From an uncultured Eubacteriales bacterium (GTDB taxonomy: Bacteria; Bacillota; Clostridia; Oscillospirales; Acutalibacteraceae), in the NCBI GenBank assembly GCA_900315465.1, contig OMZF01000023.1, forward strand, positions 1 to 50,074: a stretch of DNA of 50,074 nt, given 5' to 3'. Under the pieces are notes generated by a model. That model did not search any database, was not told the DNA's origin, and was given only the letters and a program-made list of their open reading frames with translations. Of the stretch, positions 7,766 to 17,375 are shown in pieces. Made by a program: the position numbers and the translations under genes. How positions within the stretch are numbered: the stretch's first letter is position 1; the number at the start of each line of letters is the position of its first letter.

Positions 7766-10190
7766 AAATTATCTTACAGCTTTGGTTGCTGTAGAAAAGA
7801 CCTCTATCGGATTCGATAAGCTTTATACATACCTTGTTCCCGAAAAAATGAAAGACCATGTACTTGCAGGCTGCCGTGTTAAAGTAAGCTTCGGGCATGG
7901 TCTGAGACAGGGGATAATAATAAAGCTGAGTTCTGAACAGGATACAAAAGGTCTTAAAAGTCTCAGTGAGCTTATAGACAGCGAGCCTGTACTTTCGGGT
8001 GAAATGCTCGGGCTTGTAGAATTTATGCATGACAGATGCTATTGCACATGGTTTGATGCGTGCAGTGCAATGCTGCCGCCGGGCTTGTCTGTAAGGCTTA
8101 CTTACAGCTATTCGGCAGTAAAGGATTTTGATATTACTGTTCTCGGTTCTCTTGAGCAGGGAATAGTAAGCTACCTTTTATCAAGAAAAACTGAGGTTCG
8201 TCAGGATATACTTATGAAAAATACAGGTATTTCCGATGAAAAAATTCTCAGGGATCTGGTAAAATGCGGTGCAGTGAAACGTACCGAAATAATCAAAAAA
8301 AGAATTTCCGATGCAACAGTAAAAATGATAAGACTGAAAGGTGAAATTCCTGACAGGAAATATACTCCGCAGCAGGAGGAAATCCTGAAAGTATTGCAGG
8401 ATGTCAGAGAAGCTTCGGTAAAAGAAATATGCTATTTTACAGGAGTGACTTCATCTGTTGCAGATACCCTTGTAAAAAACGATGTATGCGAATTTTTTGA
8501 AACAGCTGCTCCTGTGGAAACACCCGAAAATGTTGCTGTGGACAATTCGGAAATCGTACTCACCGAAAAGCAACAGGAGGCTTTTGATTCGCTTTACGAA
8601 AAATATACGAGCACAGAGGCTTCTGTTACACTGCTTTACGGAGTTACGGGAAGCGGTAAGACTTCAGTTTTTATGAAGCTTATTGACAGAGTAAGCGAAG
8701 AAGGCAGGGGAGTTATATGTATGGTTCCCGAAATTGCCCTTACTCCTCAGCTGCTTGCAAAATTCAAGGCAAGATACGGTGATAAGATAGCAGTGTTTCA
8801 CAGTGCCCTTTCTCTCGGCAAAAGGCTTTCTGAATGGAAACGGGTAAAACATGGTGAGGCGACTATTGCAGTCGGTACACGTTCTGCAATATTTGCACCG
8901 GTTAAAGACCTCGGACTTATTGTAATGGACGAGGAGCAGGAATACAGTTACAAATCATCCTCAAATCCACGTTTTCATGCAAGAGAGCTTGCAAAATACA
9001 GATGTTTTGTAAATAAATGTCCACTTATTCTTTCATCGGCAACGCCTTCTGTGGAAAGCTATAGTTATGCCCGTGAAGGCAGATATTCCATTTGTACTCT
9101 TGATAAAAGATATGCCGGTGCAACACTTCCCGAAGTAATAATAGCGGATATGAATGCGGAACAGGCAAGGGGTAATTTTTCAGGTTACAGCGAACTTCTT
9201 TTAAGTTCAATACAAGAAAATATAGAGAAAAAACAACAGTCTATAATTTTGCTTAACAGACGAGGACATAATACGTTCATTGCCTGCTGTAAATGTCAGG
9301 CTGTGATGAGCTGTCCTAATTGCTCTATTTCACTTACATACCACAGTGCAAATAACAGACTTATGTGTCATTACTGCGGATACAGTATTCCTGTCGCAAG
9401 CAAATGTCCGTCATGCGGTTCGGAAAGGATAAGGTATTCCGGTTCGGGTACGCAAAGAGCAGAAATAGAACTTCAAAACTTTTTTCCGTCTGCACGTATT
9501 CTCAGACTTGATACGGATTCGACCATGCAGAGATATTCTTACGAAAAGAAATTAAAGGCCTTTCGTGAGGGTGAATATGATATAATGCTGGGTACAAAAA
9601 TGGTCGCAAAGGGACTTGATTTTCCTGATGTTACACTTGCAGCGGTATTATCGGCAGACGGAATGCTGCACAGTAACGATTTCCGCAGCTATGAAAAAAC
9701 CTTTTCACTGCTTACTCAGGTCGTAGGACGTTCAGGGCGTGGTGATCTTGCGGGAAAGGCTATAATACAGACATTTGAACCTGATAATACGATCATAAGT
9801 CTTGCGGCACAGCAGGATTATGACGAATTTTTTAATATGGAAATATCCCTCAGAAAAGCTATGCTGTACCCTCCTTTTTCTGATATAGGTGTGGCTGCCT
9901 TTATAGGTAAGGATAAGGCACGGACTTTGGAGGCTTCAAAATATTTTGCGGATGAACTTGCAAGGATAGCAAGCTCAGAATATAGCGATCTTCCCATGAG
10001 GGTAATGGGCCCTGCTCCTGCAACAGTTATGAGGATAAACGGTAAATACAGATACCGCCTTATTATTAAATTCAAAAACAGTCCCCGTTTCAGAGAACTT
10101 ATGACACTGCTTCTTAAGGAGCTTTGCAATAATAAAAAATATTCGGATGTCACAGCCTATATGGATGTTGATCCCGATAACATCATATAA
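7758..10190 (+). CDS. priA: Primosomal protein N' (PriA helicase)
   Basis: Replication-restart DEAH-type 3'-5' helicase that loads the replisome at repaired forks. The 810-aa protein has an N-terminal DNA-binding region (about 1-220), Walker A 'GVTGSGKTS' (about 295), and helicase motif II at D391-E-E-Q394. An eight-Cys zinc-binding insert (about 510-560) includes CCKC, CPNC, CHYC and CPSC. The 'GTKMVAKGLDFPDVTL' and 'QVVGRSGRGD' motifs follow. Motif II is DEEQ rather than the usual DEEH, and the following SYKQ is SYKS. It overlaps rpoZ by 8 nt. Confidence 0.96.
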   Translation: MTENYLTALVAVEKTSIGFDKLYTYLVPEKMKDHVLAGCRVKVSFGHGLRQGIIIKLSSEQDTKGLKSLSELIDSEPVLSGEMLGLVEFMHDRCYCTWFDACSAMLPPGLSVRLTYSYSAVKDFDITVLGSLEQGIVSYLLSRKTEVRQDILMKNTGISDEKILRDLVKCGAVKRTEIIKKRISDATVKMIRLKGEIPDRKYTPQQEEILKVLQDVREASVKEICYFTGVTSSVADTLVKNDVCEFFETAAPVETPENVAVDNSEIVLTEKQQEAFDSLYEKYTSTEASVTLLYGVTGSGKTSVFMKLIDRVSEEGRGVICMVPEIALTPQLLAKFKARYGDKIAVFHSALSLGKRLSEWKRVKHGEATIAVGTRSAIFAPVKDLGLIVMDEEQEYSYKSSSNPRFHARELAKYRCFVNKCPLILSSATPSVESYSYAREGRYSICTLDKRYAGATLPEVIIADMNAEQARGNFSGYSELLLSSIQENIEKKQQSIILLNRRGHNTFIACCKCQAVMSCPNCSISLTYHSANNRLMCHYCGYSIPVASKCPSCGSERIRYSGSGTQRAEIELQNFFPSARILRLDTDSTMQRYSYEKKLKAFREGEYDIMLGTKMVAKGLDFPDVTLAAVLSADGMLHSNDFRSYEKTFSLLTQVVGRSGRGDLAGKAIIQTFEPDNTIISLAAQQDYDEFFNMEISLRKAMLYPPFSDIGVAAFIGKDKARTLEASKYFADELARIASSEYSDLPMRVMGPAPATVMRINGKYRYRLIIKFKNSPRFRELMTLLLKELCNNKKYSDVTAYMDVDPDNII

Positions 10191-10218
10191 AAGAATTATT
10201 TTTTTGGAGGATAAAAAT

Positions 10219-10719
10219 ATGGCTATCAGAAATATTGTAAAAGAGGGAGATCCTGTTCTTACGAAAATATGTCGCCCTGTTGAACGCTTTGATGATAAGC
10301 TTGCAGCATTGCTTGATGATATGTATGAAACAATGCTTAACGGTGAGGGTGTGGGCATTGCAGCACCGCAGGTGGGTATTCTCAGAAGAATTTTCGTGAT
10401 AGATATAGGTGAGGGAAAACAGGAATTCATAAATCCCAAGATATTAAAGACCAAGGGTAAACAGGAGGGCAGCGAAGGATGTCTTTCATGTCCGGGTGAA
10501 TTCGGTATAACAGAACGCCCGATGTATGTTACTGTAAGTGCATTGAACAGATACGGTGATCAGTTTACCGTTAATGCCGAGGGTTTTTATGCAAAGGCTA
10601 TCTGTCATGAAAATGACCACCTTGACGGAATACTTTTTAAAGAACACGTTATAAGAAAATTAGACCCTGAAGAAATAAGGGTAGCTAAGGCAATGCAGGA
10701 TAAAAATAAGAAGAAGTAA
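10219..10719 (+). CDS. def: Peptide deformylase
   Basis: Metalloenzyme removing the N-formyl group from nascent proteins. It has 166 residues and all three family motifs: GEGVGIAAPQVG (motif I), EGCLS with metal ligand C88 (motif II), and H130-E131-N-D-H134 (motif III) supplying two His ligands and the catalytic Glu. ATG 10219 has TTGGAGGA eight nt upstream; a longer in-frame start inside priA has no support. It is followed 20 nt later by fmt, the enzyme that adds the formyl group. Confidence 0.97.
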   Translation: MAIRNIVKEGDPVLTKICRPVERFDDKLAALLDDMYETMLNGEGVGIAAPQVGILRRIFVIDIGEGKQEFINPKILKTKGKQEGSEGCLSCPGEFGITERPMYVTVSALNRYGDQFTVNAEGFYAKAICHENDHLDGILFKEHVIRKLDPEEIRVAKAMQDKNKKK

Positions 10720-10739
10720 TATTGTCGGAGGTAAATGTA

Positions 10740-11663
10740 ATGAAGATCGTATTTATGGGAACACCTGATTTTGCAGTGCCGTGTCTTTCGGCACTTGCAG
10801 AAGACGGAAATGAAATAGCAGGAGTATTTACTCAGCCTGATAAACCAAAGGGCAGAGGCTATACCCTCACACCCCCTCCGGTGAAAATTAAGGCTCTTGA
10901 GTACGGTCTTACGGTATATCAGCCGGCTACACTGAAAGACGGCGAAGCCGAAAAATTACTTGCTGAAATTTCACCCGATATGATAGTAGTCGTGGCTTAC
11001 GGTAAAATATTGCCGAAAGAAATAATCGATCTTCCCAAATATGGGTGTGTCAATATCCATGCGTCACTTCTTCCGCTTTACAGAGGTGCTGCACCGATAC
11101 AGCAGTCTGTACTTGATGGCTGTGCCATTACAGGTGTAACAGCACAATGCATGGATATAGGAATAGATACAGGTGATATTCTGATGAAATCAGAAACTGA
11201 AATAGGAGAAAATGAAACAGCAGATGAACTGCATGACAGATTGTCTGTTATGGGTGCAAAGCTTATTGTTGACGTAGTTCATGCAGCGGAAAACGGTACG
11301 CTGAAACGTGAAAAACAGGATGAAAGTAAGGCTACTCATGTGGGAAAGCTTACAAAGGAAATGTCTGTTATAAATTTTCAAAATACTGCACGTCATATTC
11401 ATAATCAGGTAAGAGGTCTTAATTCATGGCCGAGTGCAAGTGCTGTGCTTAACGGAAAGCGTATAAAAATACACCGTACACTTGTTGTAAATGGCAAAGG
11501 AGAACCCGGTCAGGTACTATCACTCAATCCTTTTGTGGTAGCCTGTGGTGAGGGAGCTTTGGAAATAGTCGAACTTCAGCCGGAGGGAAAAAAGAAAATG
11601 GCAGCGTCGGCTTTTGTAAACGGTCTGCACGTTTTCTCTGCGAATGAACTTCGCTTTTCGTAA
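10740..11663 (+). CDS. fmt: Methionyl-tRNA formyltransferase
   Basis: Transfers a formyl group from 10-formyl-THF to initiator Met-tRNA. The 307-aa protein contains the N-terminal 'FMGTPDFAVP' fold start, the folate-site sequence 'HASLLPLYRGAAP' with catalytic Asn/His/Asp context, and 'GVTAQCMDIGIDTGD'. A C-terminal tRNA-binding OB-like domain follows (about 205-307). ATG 10740 follows CGGAGG with a proper gap; an ORF start at 10722 would precede that site. It sits between def and rsmB as in Bacillus. Confidence 0.97.
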   Translation: MKIVFMGTPDFAVPCLSALAEDGNEIAGVFTQPDKPKGRGYTLTPPPVKIKALEYGLTVYQPATLKDGEAEKLLAEISPDMIVVVAYGKILPKEIIDLPKYGCVNIHASLLPLYRGAAPIQQSVLDGCAITGVTAQCMDIGIDTGDILMKSETEIGENETADELHDRLSVMGAKLIVDVVHAAENGTLKREKQDESKATHVGKLTKEMSVINFQNTARHIHNQVRGLNSWPSASAVLNGKRIKIHRTLVVNGKGEPGQVLSLNPFVVACGEGALEIVELQPEGKKKMAASAFVNGLHVFSANELRFS

Positions 11664-11676
11664 GGAGTAATTAAAA

Positions 11677-13008
11677 ATGGGTTTATCTGCAAGACAAATC
11701 GCATTTCAGGCTTTGATGGATGTTGAGATAGACAGATCTTATTCAAATATAGTGCTGGATCATATTTTATCTGATTTTGATACATTGCCGAGAGACAGAG
11801 CATTTATTTCAAATCTGTTTTACGGTGTGCTTGAGAAAAAACTTCTTCTTGATTACAATATTTCTCAGTATTCCTCAAAACCGGTAAATGAACTTGATGT
11901 CCCTGTACTTATAATTCTGAGAATGGGATTGTATCAGATATTTTTTATGAACAGTGTGCCTGCTTCTGCGGCTGTAAACGAAAGTGTAAAGTTGTGTAAA
12001 GATAATAAACTTTACAAAACTTCGGGCTTTGTTAACGGTATATTAAGATCAGTTGCAAGGGCAGATGAATTACTTCTGCCGAATAAGAAAAAAGGGAAAA
12101 ATAAATATCTTTCAATAAAATACTCCTGTCCGGAGCCGTTAATAAAGCTATGGAGGGAAAGTTACGGTGATGAACTGTGTGAAAGAATACTAAGCTCTCT
12201 TGATGGCAGACCTCCTTTGAGTGCAAGAACAAATACGCTCAGGATAACCACGGATGAGCTTGTAAAAAGTTTTAAAGAATACGGTGTAAACGCATCAGCT
12301 TCACAGCTTATTCCGGATTGTATACAACTCAGCAGTACGGGTGCTGTGGAAGAACTTGTATCATACAAAGAAGGATTATTTCATATACAGGATGGTGCAT
12401 CACAGCTTTGCTGCAAATTGCTTGATGCAAAACCCGGACATACAGTAATAGATACTTGCAGTGCTCCCGGAGGCAAAAGTTTTACGATTGCCGGATATAT
12501 GGAAAATAAGGGAAGAATAATTGCGTGTGATCTTTATGAACATCGTCTTGGGCTTGTTGAAGACGGAGCAAAACGTCTTGGGATAGATATAATAGAAACT
12601 ATGTGTGGAGATATGAGTGAAGCCGAAAATCTTCCGAAGGCTGACAGGATATTGTGTGACGTGCCATGCTCGGGTCTCGGAATCATAAGACGCAAGCCTG
12701 AACTGAGATATAAGTCCGATACAGGCGTGAATACTCTTCCTGAATTGCAATACAAAATACTCGAAAATTGTGCTAAAGCTTTAAAAAGCGGAGGAATTCT
12801 GATTTATTCTACCTGCACATTAAATCCCGCCGAAAACGGTAATAATATAAGAAAGTTCCTGAGGGAGCATGGGGAGTTTGAAATGTACCCCATAATTCTC
12901 TCAGATAAGATAAAGAGATTACTTGACGAGCCGGAAAATGAACTTACACTTTTTCCGGAGCGTGAGGGTACAGACGGCTTTTTCATAAGTATAATAAGAA
13001 GGAAGTGA
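11677..13008 (+). CDS. rsmB: 16S rRNA (cytosine-967-C5)-methyltransferase RsmB
   Basis: SAM-dependent rRNA methyltransferase of the Fmu/Sun family, 443 aa. An N-terminal NusB-like RNA-binding domain (about 1-145) precedes the Rossmann methyltransferase domain. SAM motif I is 'DTCSAPGGKS' (about 260). Motif IV is DVPCSGLG with C331, and motif VI is YSTCT with the likely catalytic C380. It is preceded by AAGGAG, and its stop lies 5 nt before the likely rlmN start. Good agreement with family length. Confidence 0.96.
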   Translation: MGLSARQIAFQALMDVEIDRSYSNIVLDHILSDFDTLPRDRAFISNLFYGVLEKKLLLDYNISQYSSKPVNELDVPVLIILRMGLYQIFFMNSVPASAAVNESVKLCKDNKLYKTSGFVNGILRSVARADELLLPNKKKGKNKYLSIKYSCPEPLIKLWRESYGDELCERILSSLDGRPPLSARTNTLRITTDELVKSFKEYGVNASASQLIPDCIQLSSTGAVEELVSYKEGLFHIQDGASQLCCKLLDAKPGHTVIDTCSAPGGKSFTIAGYMENKGRIIACDLYEHRLGLVEDGAKRLGIDIIETMCGDMSEAENLPKADRILCDVPCSGLGIIRRKPELRYKSDTGVNTLPELQYKILENCAKALKSGGILIYSTCTLNPAENGNNIRKFLREHGEFEMYPIILSDKIKRLLDEPENELTLFPEREGTDGFFISIIRRK

Positions 13009-13013
13009 CGACA

Positions 13014-14051
13014 GTGCGTACGGATATAAAATCCATGTATCCTGAGGAGCTTGAGCAAATGCTTCGTGATATGGGACAACCGTCATACAGAGCAAAGCAA
13101 ATATTCAAATGGCTTCACTTGGGAGTCAATTCCTTTGACGAAATGACTAATATTTCAAAAGAATTAAGAGGAAAACTTGTAGAAAACTGCTATATATCAA
13201 ATGCAACTATTGAAAAAAAATTAATTTCGTCTTATGATGGTACAGAGAAATATCTGTTTTCCTTTGAAGATGGAGAAACAGTGGAGTCCGTTCTGATGAA
13301 ATATCATCACGGATATACTTCTTGCATATCCACTCAGGTCGGCTGTAAAATGGGCTGCACTTTCTGTGCAACAGGTCAGGGAGGTTTTTTCAGAAATCTT
13401 ACTGCTTCCGAAATGCTTGCCCAGCTTCAGACAGAACAAAAGGATAACGGAATAAGGATCTCTAATGTGGTACTTATGGGAATGGGTGAGCCGCTCGATA
13501 ATTTCGATAACGTGATGCGTTTTCTTAAACTTGTCAGTCTCGATGACGGAATGAACATAGGTATGAGACATATCTCACTTTCTACCTGCGGTATTGTTCC
13601 GAGAATATATGAGCTTGCAGATAAAAAACTGCAATTGACACTTTCAGTATCACTTCATGCACCGAATGATGAAATAAGAAGCAAAACAATGCCAATAAAC
13701 CGAAAATACGGTATTGAAGAACTTCTTAAAGCCTGCAAATATTACAGTGATTCAACAAACAGAAGAATATCCTTTGAATATGCAATGATAGACGGTGTGA
13801 ATGATGGTGACGATCATGCAAAAGAACTTGGAAAAAGACTGAAAGGTATCATAGCCCATGTGAATCTTATACCTGTGAATACTGTAAGCGGTACAGGGTA
13901 TCGAAAAAGTAAAAAAGACAGAATGAATTCGTTTATAAAAATACTTGAGGGTTTCGGTATAACAGCAACAATACGCAGAACTCTCGGCAGTGATATAAAC
14001 GCTTCATGCGGGCAGCTCAGAAAACAAAGCCTGCAAAAAACTTCTGTATAA
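13014..14051 (+). CDS. rlmN: Dual-specificity 23S rRNA/tRNA adenine-C2 methyltransferase RlmN
   Basis: Radical-SAM enzyme methylating A2503 of 23S rRNA and A37 of some tRNAs. The 4Fe-4S motif C111-x3-C115-x2-C118 (CKMGCTFC) is present, and C332 in 'NASCGQL' is the mechanistic Cys near the C-terminus. 'GMGEPLDNFDNV' and 'STCGIVP' are family landmarks. Two GTG starts are possible. GTG 13014 has GGAAG about 8 nt upstream; GTG 13005 overlaps the rsmB stop and is too close to that site, so I choose 13014 with some doubt. About 345 aa. Confidence 0.95.
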   Translation: MRTDIKSMYPEELEQMLRDMGQPSYRAKQIFKWLHLGVNSFDEMTNISKELRGKLVENCYISNATIEKKLISSYDGTEKYLFSFEDGETVESVLMKYHHGYTSCISTQVGCKMGCTFCATGQGGFFRNLTASEMLAQLQTEQKDNGIRISNVVLMGMGEPLDNFDNVMRFLKLVSLDDGMNIGMRHISLSTCGIVPRIYELADKKLQLTLSVSLHAPNDEIRSKTMPINRKYGIEELLKACKYYSDSTNRRISFEYAMIDGVNDGDDHAKELGKRLKGIIAHVNLIPVNTVSGTGYRKSKKDRMNSFIKILEGFGITATIRRTLGSDINASCGQLRKQSLQKTSV

Positions 14052-14067
14052 AGGAGGAAAGCAGTAC

Positions 14068-14796
14068 ATGAGAGTTTTTACGATAAGTGACATAGGTCTG
14101 ACGAGGAGTTCCAATCAGGATTACTGTTCATCCGGTGAATTTGCTGACGGCACGGTGTGGGCTATCGTCTGTGACGGGATGGGCGGTGCGAACGGTGGAA
14201 GTACGGCAAGCCGTGTTGCTGTGGAAAATATTGCGGAATCATTTTCGAGCGGATACAGTGAAGATCTTACTCCGGGAGAAATAAGGAATCTTATGATGCT
14301 TTCCGTAGAATATGCCAACAGGGCAGTACATGAAATGTCTGTTCATGTGCCTGACCTTTCGGGTATGGGAACAACTGTTGTGTTTGTCGTTGTAAAAAAA
14401 CGCCGGGCACATATTGTTCATGCCGGTGACAGCCGTGCGTATATCTGCGGTGATGAGGGAATACGTCAGGTAACGACTGATCATTCAATTGTACAGCAGA
14501 TGGTCGATATGGGAGAAATTACAAAAGAACAGGCGAGATTTCATCCGAATCGCAATATCATAACAAGGGCATTGGGTACAGAACCGACACTGAGAACTGA
14601 TTATAATACAATAGAATTTGAAGACGGTGCAACATTGGTGCTTTGTACCGATGGAATGTCAAATTATTTTTCTGATGATACACTTCTGGAATATGTACAT
14701 CGGTATGACGGTGATGAATTGACCCGAAAACTGGTGGAACACGCAAAAGAGCTTGGTGGCAGTGATAATATAACAGTAGCTGTCATTTCAGAGTGA
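14068..14796 (+). CDS. prpC: PP2C-type Ser/Thr protein phosphatase (PrpC/Stp)
   Basis: Metal-dependent phosphatase that reverses phosphorylation by the neighbouring kinase PrkC. The 242-aa protein carries the PP2C motifs SNQD near the N-terminus, 'CDGMGGANGG' for metal binding, 'HAGDSRAY', 'CTDGMSN' and the C-terminal 'GGSDNITV'. A GGAGG site (AAAGGAGGAAAG) lies upstream of the ATG. Its stop is 14 nt before the likely prkC start, so the pair is co-expressed. Confidence 0.95.
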   Translation: MRVFTISDIGLTRSSNQDYCSSGEFADGTVWAIVCDGMGGANGGSTASRVAVENIAESFSSGYSEDLTPGEIRNLMMLSVEYANRAVHEMSVHVPDLSGMGTTVVFVVVKKRRAHIVHAGDSRAYICGDEGIRQVTTDHSIVQQMVDMGEITKEQARFHPNRNIITRALGTEPTLRTDYNTIEFEDGATLVLCTDGMSNYFSDDTLLEYVHRYDGDELTRKLVEHAKELGGSDNITVAVISE

Positions 14797-14810
14797 AAGG
14801 AGTTTTGTTG

Positions 14811-17375
14811 GTGGATAAATACACTGGAAAAAGGCTGGATGGAAGATATGAAATACAGGAGCTTATAGGCATGGGCGGTATGGCGATGGTATATAAAGCA
14901 TACGATTCCGTTGATGATACTACCGTTGCTATTAAGATCCTCAAGGAAGAATTTCTTAATAATTCGGATTTTATACGTCGTTTTAAGAACGAAAGCAAGG
15001 CTATTGCCGTACTTTCACACCCGAATATCGTAAAGGTAAATGATGTAAGCTTTGGTGACAAGATACAGTATATCGTTATGGAATATATCGATGGTATTAC
15101 TTTGAAAGAGTATATAAGTCATCAGAAGGTTATTCCGTGGAAAGAAGCAGTACATTTTACAGTACAGATACTTCAGGCTCTTCAGCACGCACATGAAAAG
15201 GGAATAGTTCATCGTGATATGAAGCCTCAGAACATAATGCTTCTTCAGGACGGTACGATCAAAGTAACAGATTTTGGTATTGCACGTTTTGCAGATAATG
15301 AGACCCGTACTATAACGGATAAGGCTATAGGTTCAGTGCATTATATCGCTCCCGAACAGGCAAGAGGTGAGGCTACCGATGGTAAAGCAGATATTTACAG
15401 CGTTGGTATCATGCTTTATGAAATGCTTACAGGCAAGCTTCCGTTTGATGCCGACAGTCCTGTTTCAGTGGCAATAATGCAGATGCAGGATGATCCAAAA
15501 CCTCTTCGTGAGATAAATCCGAAAGTTCCGGAAGGAATTGAGGAGATAACACTCAAAGCTATGAGAAAAAATCCTTCCCAGCGTTATGCCGGAGCTAAGG
15601 AGATGCTTGAGGCAATAGAAATATTCCGTCATAATCCTTCAGTTAAATTCAGGTATAATTATTATGTTGATGAAACGCCTACAAAGTACGTTGATTCAAT
15701 AAATAAAGTTCCGTCAGCTACACCCGAACCGGCTTATGATGATTCATACAACAATTATGATGACGAGCTTTCGGGAAATGTTTCAAGAACCATAGTAAAA
15801 TGGATAACTGTATTGGTATCACTTATGGTAGTGGCTGCCATAGGATTCCTTATCTACATGATGGTAAATAATAACATGAAGGCAACGGAAACCAGGGATG
15901 TTGAAGTACCTCAGTTTGTCGGAATGATGTATGATGAAGTACAGAAAGATAAGTCATACAAATTCAAATATGATATTTCTGCAGAATACCGCAATGACAA
16001 GCCCCTTAATGTTATTCTTTCACAGGATCCTGAGGCAGGCTCAAAGCAGGTAAAGGAAAATGCAACTATAAAACTTGTTATAAACAGTGAAAGTACAACT
16101 ACACAAGTACCAAAGCTGAAGAATTATTCTGAGCAGGAAGCTATCAGTAAGCTGCAAGGTAAATTCCTTAATTATAACGTGGTGCGTGTGAACAGTACAG
16201 AACTTAAAAAAGGATATGTTATAGACTGTGCTCCGCAGGAGGGTACAGAACAGGAAATCGGTACAAATATCACTCTTATAGTAAGTGACGGCCCTGCAAC
16301 AGAGAAGGTAGAAGTTCCGGATGTTTCTGAATTTACATTCGACAGAGCAAAGGCAGAGCTTGAATCAAGAGAATTTACCGTACAGAAAGTAACTGTTGCA
16401 AGTGCAAAGGATGAGGGTCAGGTAGTTGCTACAGATCCTCTTGCCGGAAATAAGCTTTCAAAAGGTACTCTGATAAATATTCAGGTAAGTGACGGCAGCA
16501 AACAGCAGAAAAATCTGAAGTATGAAGTAGAACTTCCGGAAGAAGAAGATGCAGAAATTACTGTTACAGTATTTGTTGACGGTAAAGAAGATTCAACATA
16601 CAGCGGACGTCCCGCAAAGGGCTTTAAGGTAACGCTTGATATCAGTCCTAAGGGTGCACAGGATAATAAAAAGACTGTTCGTGTAGATGTTGATAACGGT
16701 GACGTAAAGGGCAGATATGCAGAATATTTATTCGACTTCAAACTTGCCAAGGTCACAAGAACTTATATCAATACAAACTACAAAATAAAGCAGAAAGAAT
16801 CTTCAGATCCTCTCCTTGATGAAGCTAAAGAAGATGCTAAGAGTCAGATAGAAAATTATGTCGATCTTTCAACACTCAGCAGAGCAGACAGTGAGGCTGT
16901 ACAGAAGATCATTGATAACTGTATTGCAAGCATAGAAGATGCAAGAGAGGCTAAAGAGGTTTATGAACTTCTTAATTATTCAAAGGATCTTATCGATGAA
17001 AGATTGGATAATACATCTAAGCCGCAGCAATCAAGTGAACCAGAGCAGTCAAGCGAGCCGGAGCAGTCATCTGAAATTCCTGTTGATGAACTTGAGCAGG
17101 CAAGAGAAGATGCTATCACTGAAATGACAAACTATGCTAATAAGTATTATTATACCGATGAAGAATGGGCACTTGCGGAAGCTATCCTTAACGAATATAT
17201 GGAGAAGATAAATGCTTCCGAAGACCTTGATGAAATCATTGCCCTTGATTTAGAGGCACAGCAGAAGCTTGAAGCTTCACCGCACAGCACAACAAACGGT
17301 GATACGCCCGAATCACCTGTTGATCTGTATGCAGCAGGAAGATTTGTTCCTGAAGCATTTATGATCTTCCGTTGA
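14811..17375 (+). CDS. prkC: PASTA-domain Ser/Thr protein kinase PrkC with unusual C-terminal extension
   Basis: Membrane kinase that senses muropeptides or lipid II through extracellular PASTA domains. The start is GTG 14811, seven nt after AAAGGAG. The kinase domain (about 10-270) shows the glycine loop GMGGMAMVY, VAIK lysine, H134-R-D136 and D154-F-G. One TM helix lies at about 331-352. Three PASTA units follow (about 362-570), starting at 'VEVPQF', 'TQVPKL' and 'VEVPDV'. A beta-rich region (about 575-660) is followed by two similar acidic helical repeats (about 665-730 and 765-825), split by a Ser/Glu/Pro/Gln linker. The last part is not usual for PrkC. PrkC-type kinases act in cell-wall control and spore germination. 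Confidence 0.95.
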   Translation: MDKYTGKRLDGRYEIQELIGMGGMAMVYKAYDSVDDTTVAIKILKEEFLNNSDFIRRFKNESKAIAVLSHPNIVKVNDVSFGDKIQYIVMEYIDGITLKEYISHQKVIPWKEAVHFTVQILQALQHAHEKGIVHRDMKPQNIMLLQDGTIKVTDFGIARFADNETRTITDKAIGSVHYIAPEQARGEATDGKADIYSVGIMLYEMLTGKLPFDADSPVSVAIMQMQDDPKPLREINPKVPEGIEEITLKAMRKNPSQRYAGAKEMLEAIEIFRHNPSVKFRYNYYVDETPTKYVDSINKVPSATPEPAYDDSYNNYDDELSGNVSRTIVKWITVLVSLMVVAAIGFLIYMMVNNNMKATETRDVEVPQFVGMMYDEVQKDKSYKFKYDISAEYRNDKPLNVILSQDPEAGSKQVKENATIKLVINSESTTTQVPKLKNYSEQEAISKLQGKFLNYNVVRVNSTELKKGYVIDCAPQEGTEQEIGTNITLIVSDGPATEKVEVPDVSEFTFDRAKAELESREFTVQKVTVASAKDEGQVVATDPLAGNKLSKGTLINIQVSDGSKQQKNLKYEVELPEEEDAEITVTVFVDGKEDSTYSGRPAKGFKVTLDISPKGAQDNKKTVRVDVDNGDVKGRYAEYLFDFKLAKVTRTYINTNYKIKQKESSDPLLDEAKEDAKSQIENYVDLSTLSRADSEAVQKIIDNCIASIEDAREAKEVYELLNYSKDLIDERLDNTSKPQQSSEPEQSSEPEQSSEIPVDELEQAREDAITEMTNYANKYYYTDEEWALAEAILNEYMEKINASEDLDEIIALDLEAQQKLEASPHSTTNGDTPESPVDLYAAGRFVPEAFMIFR

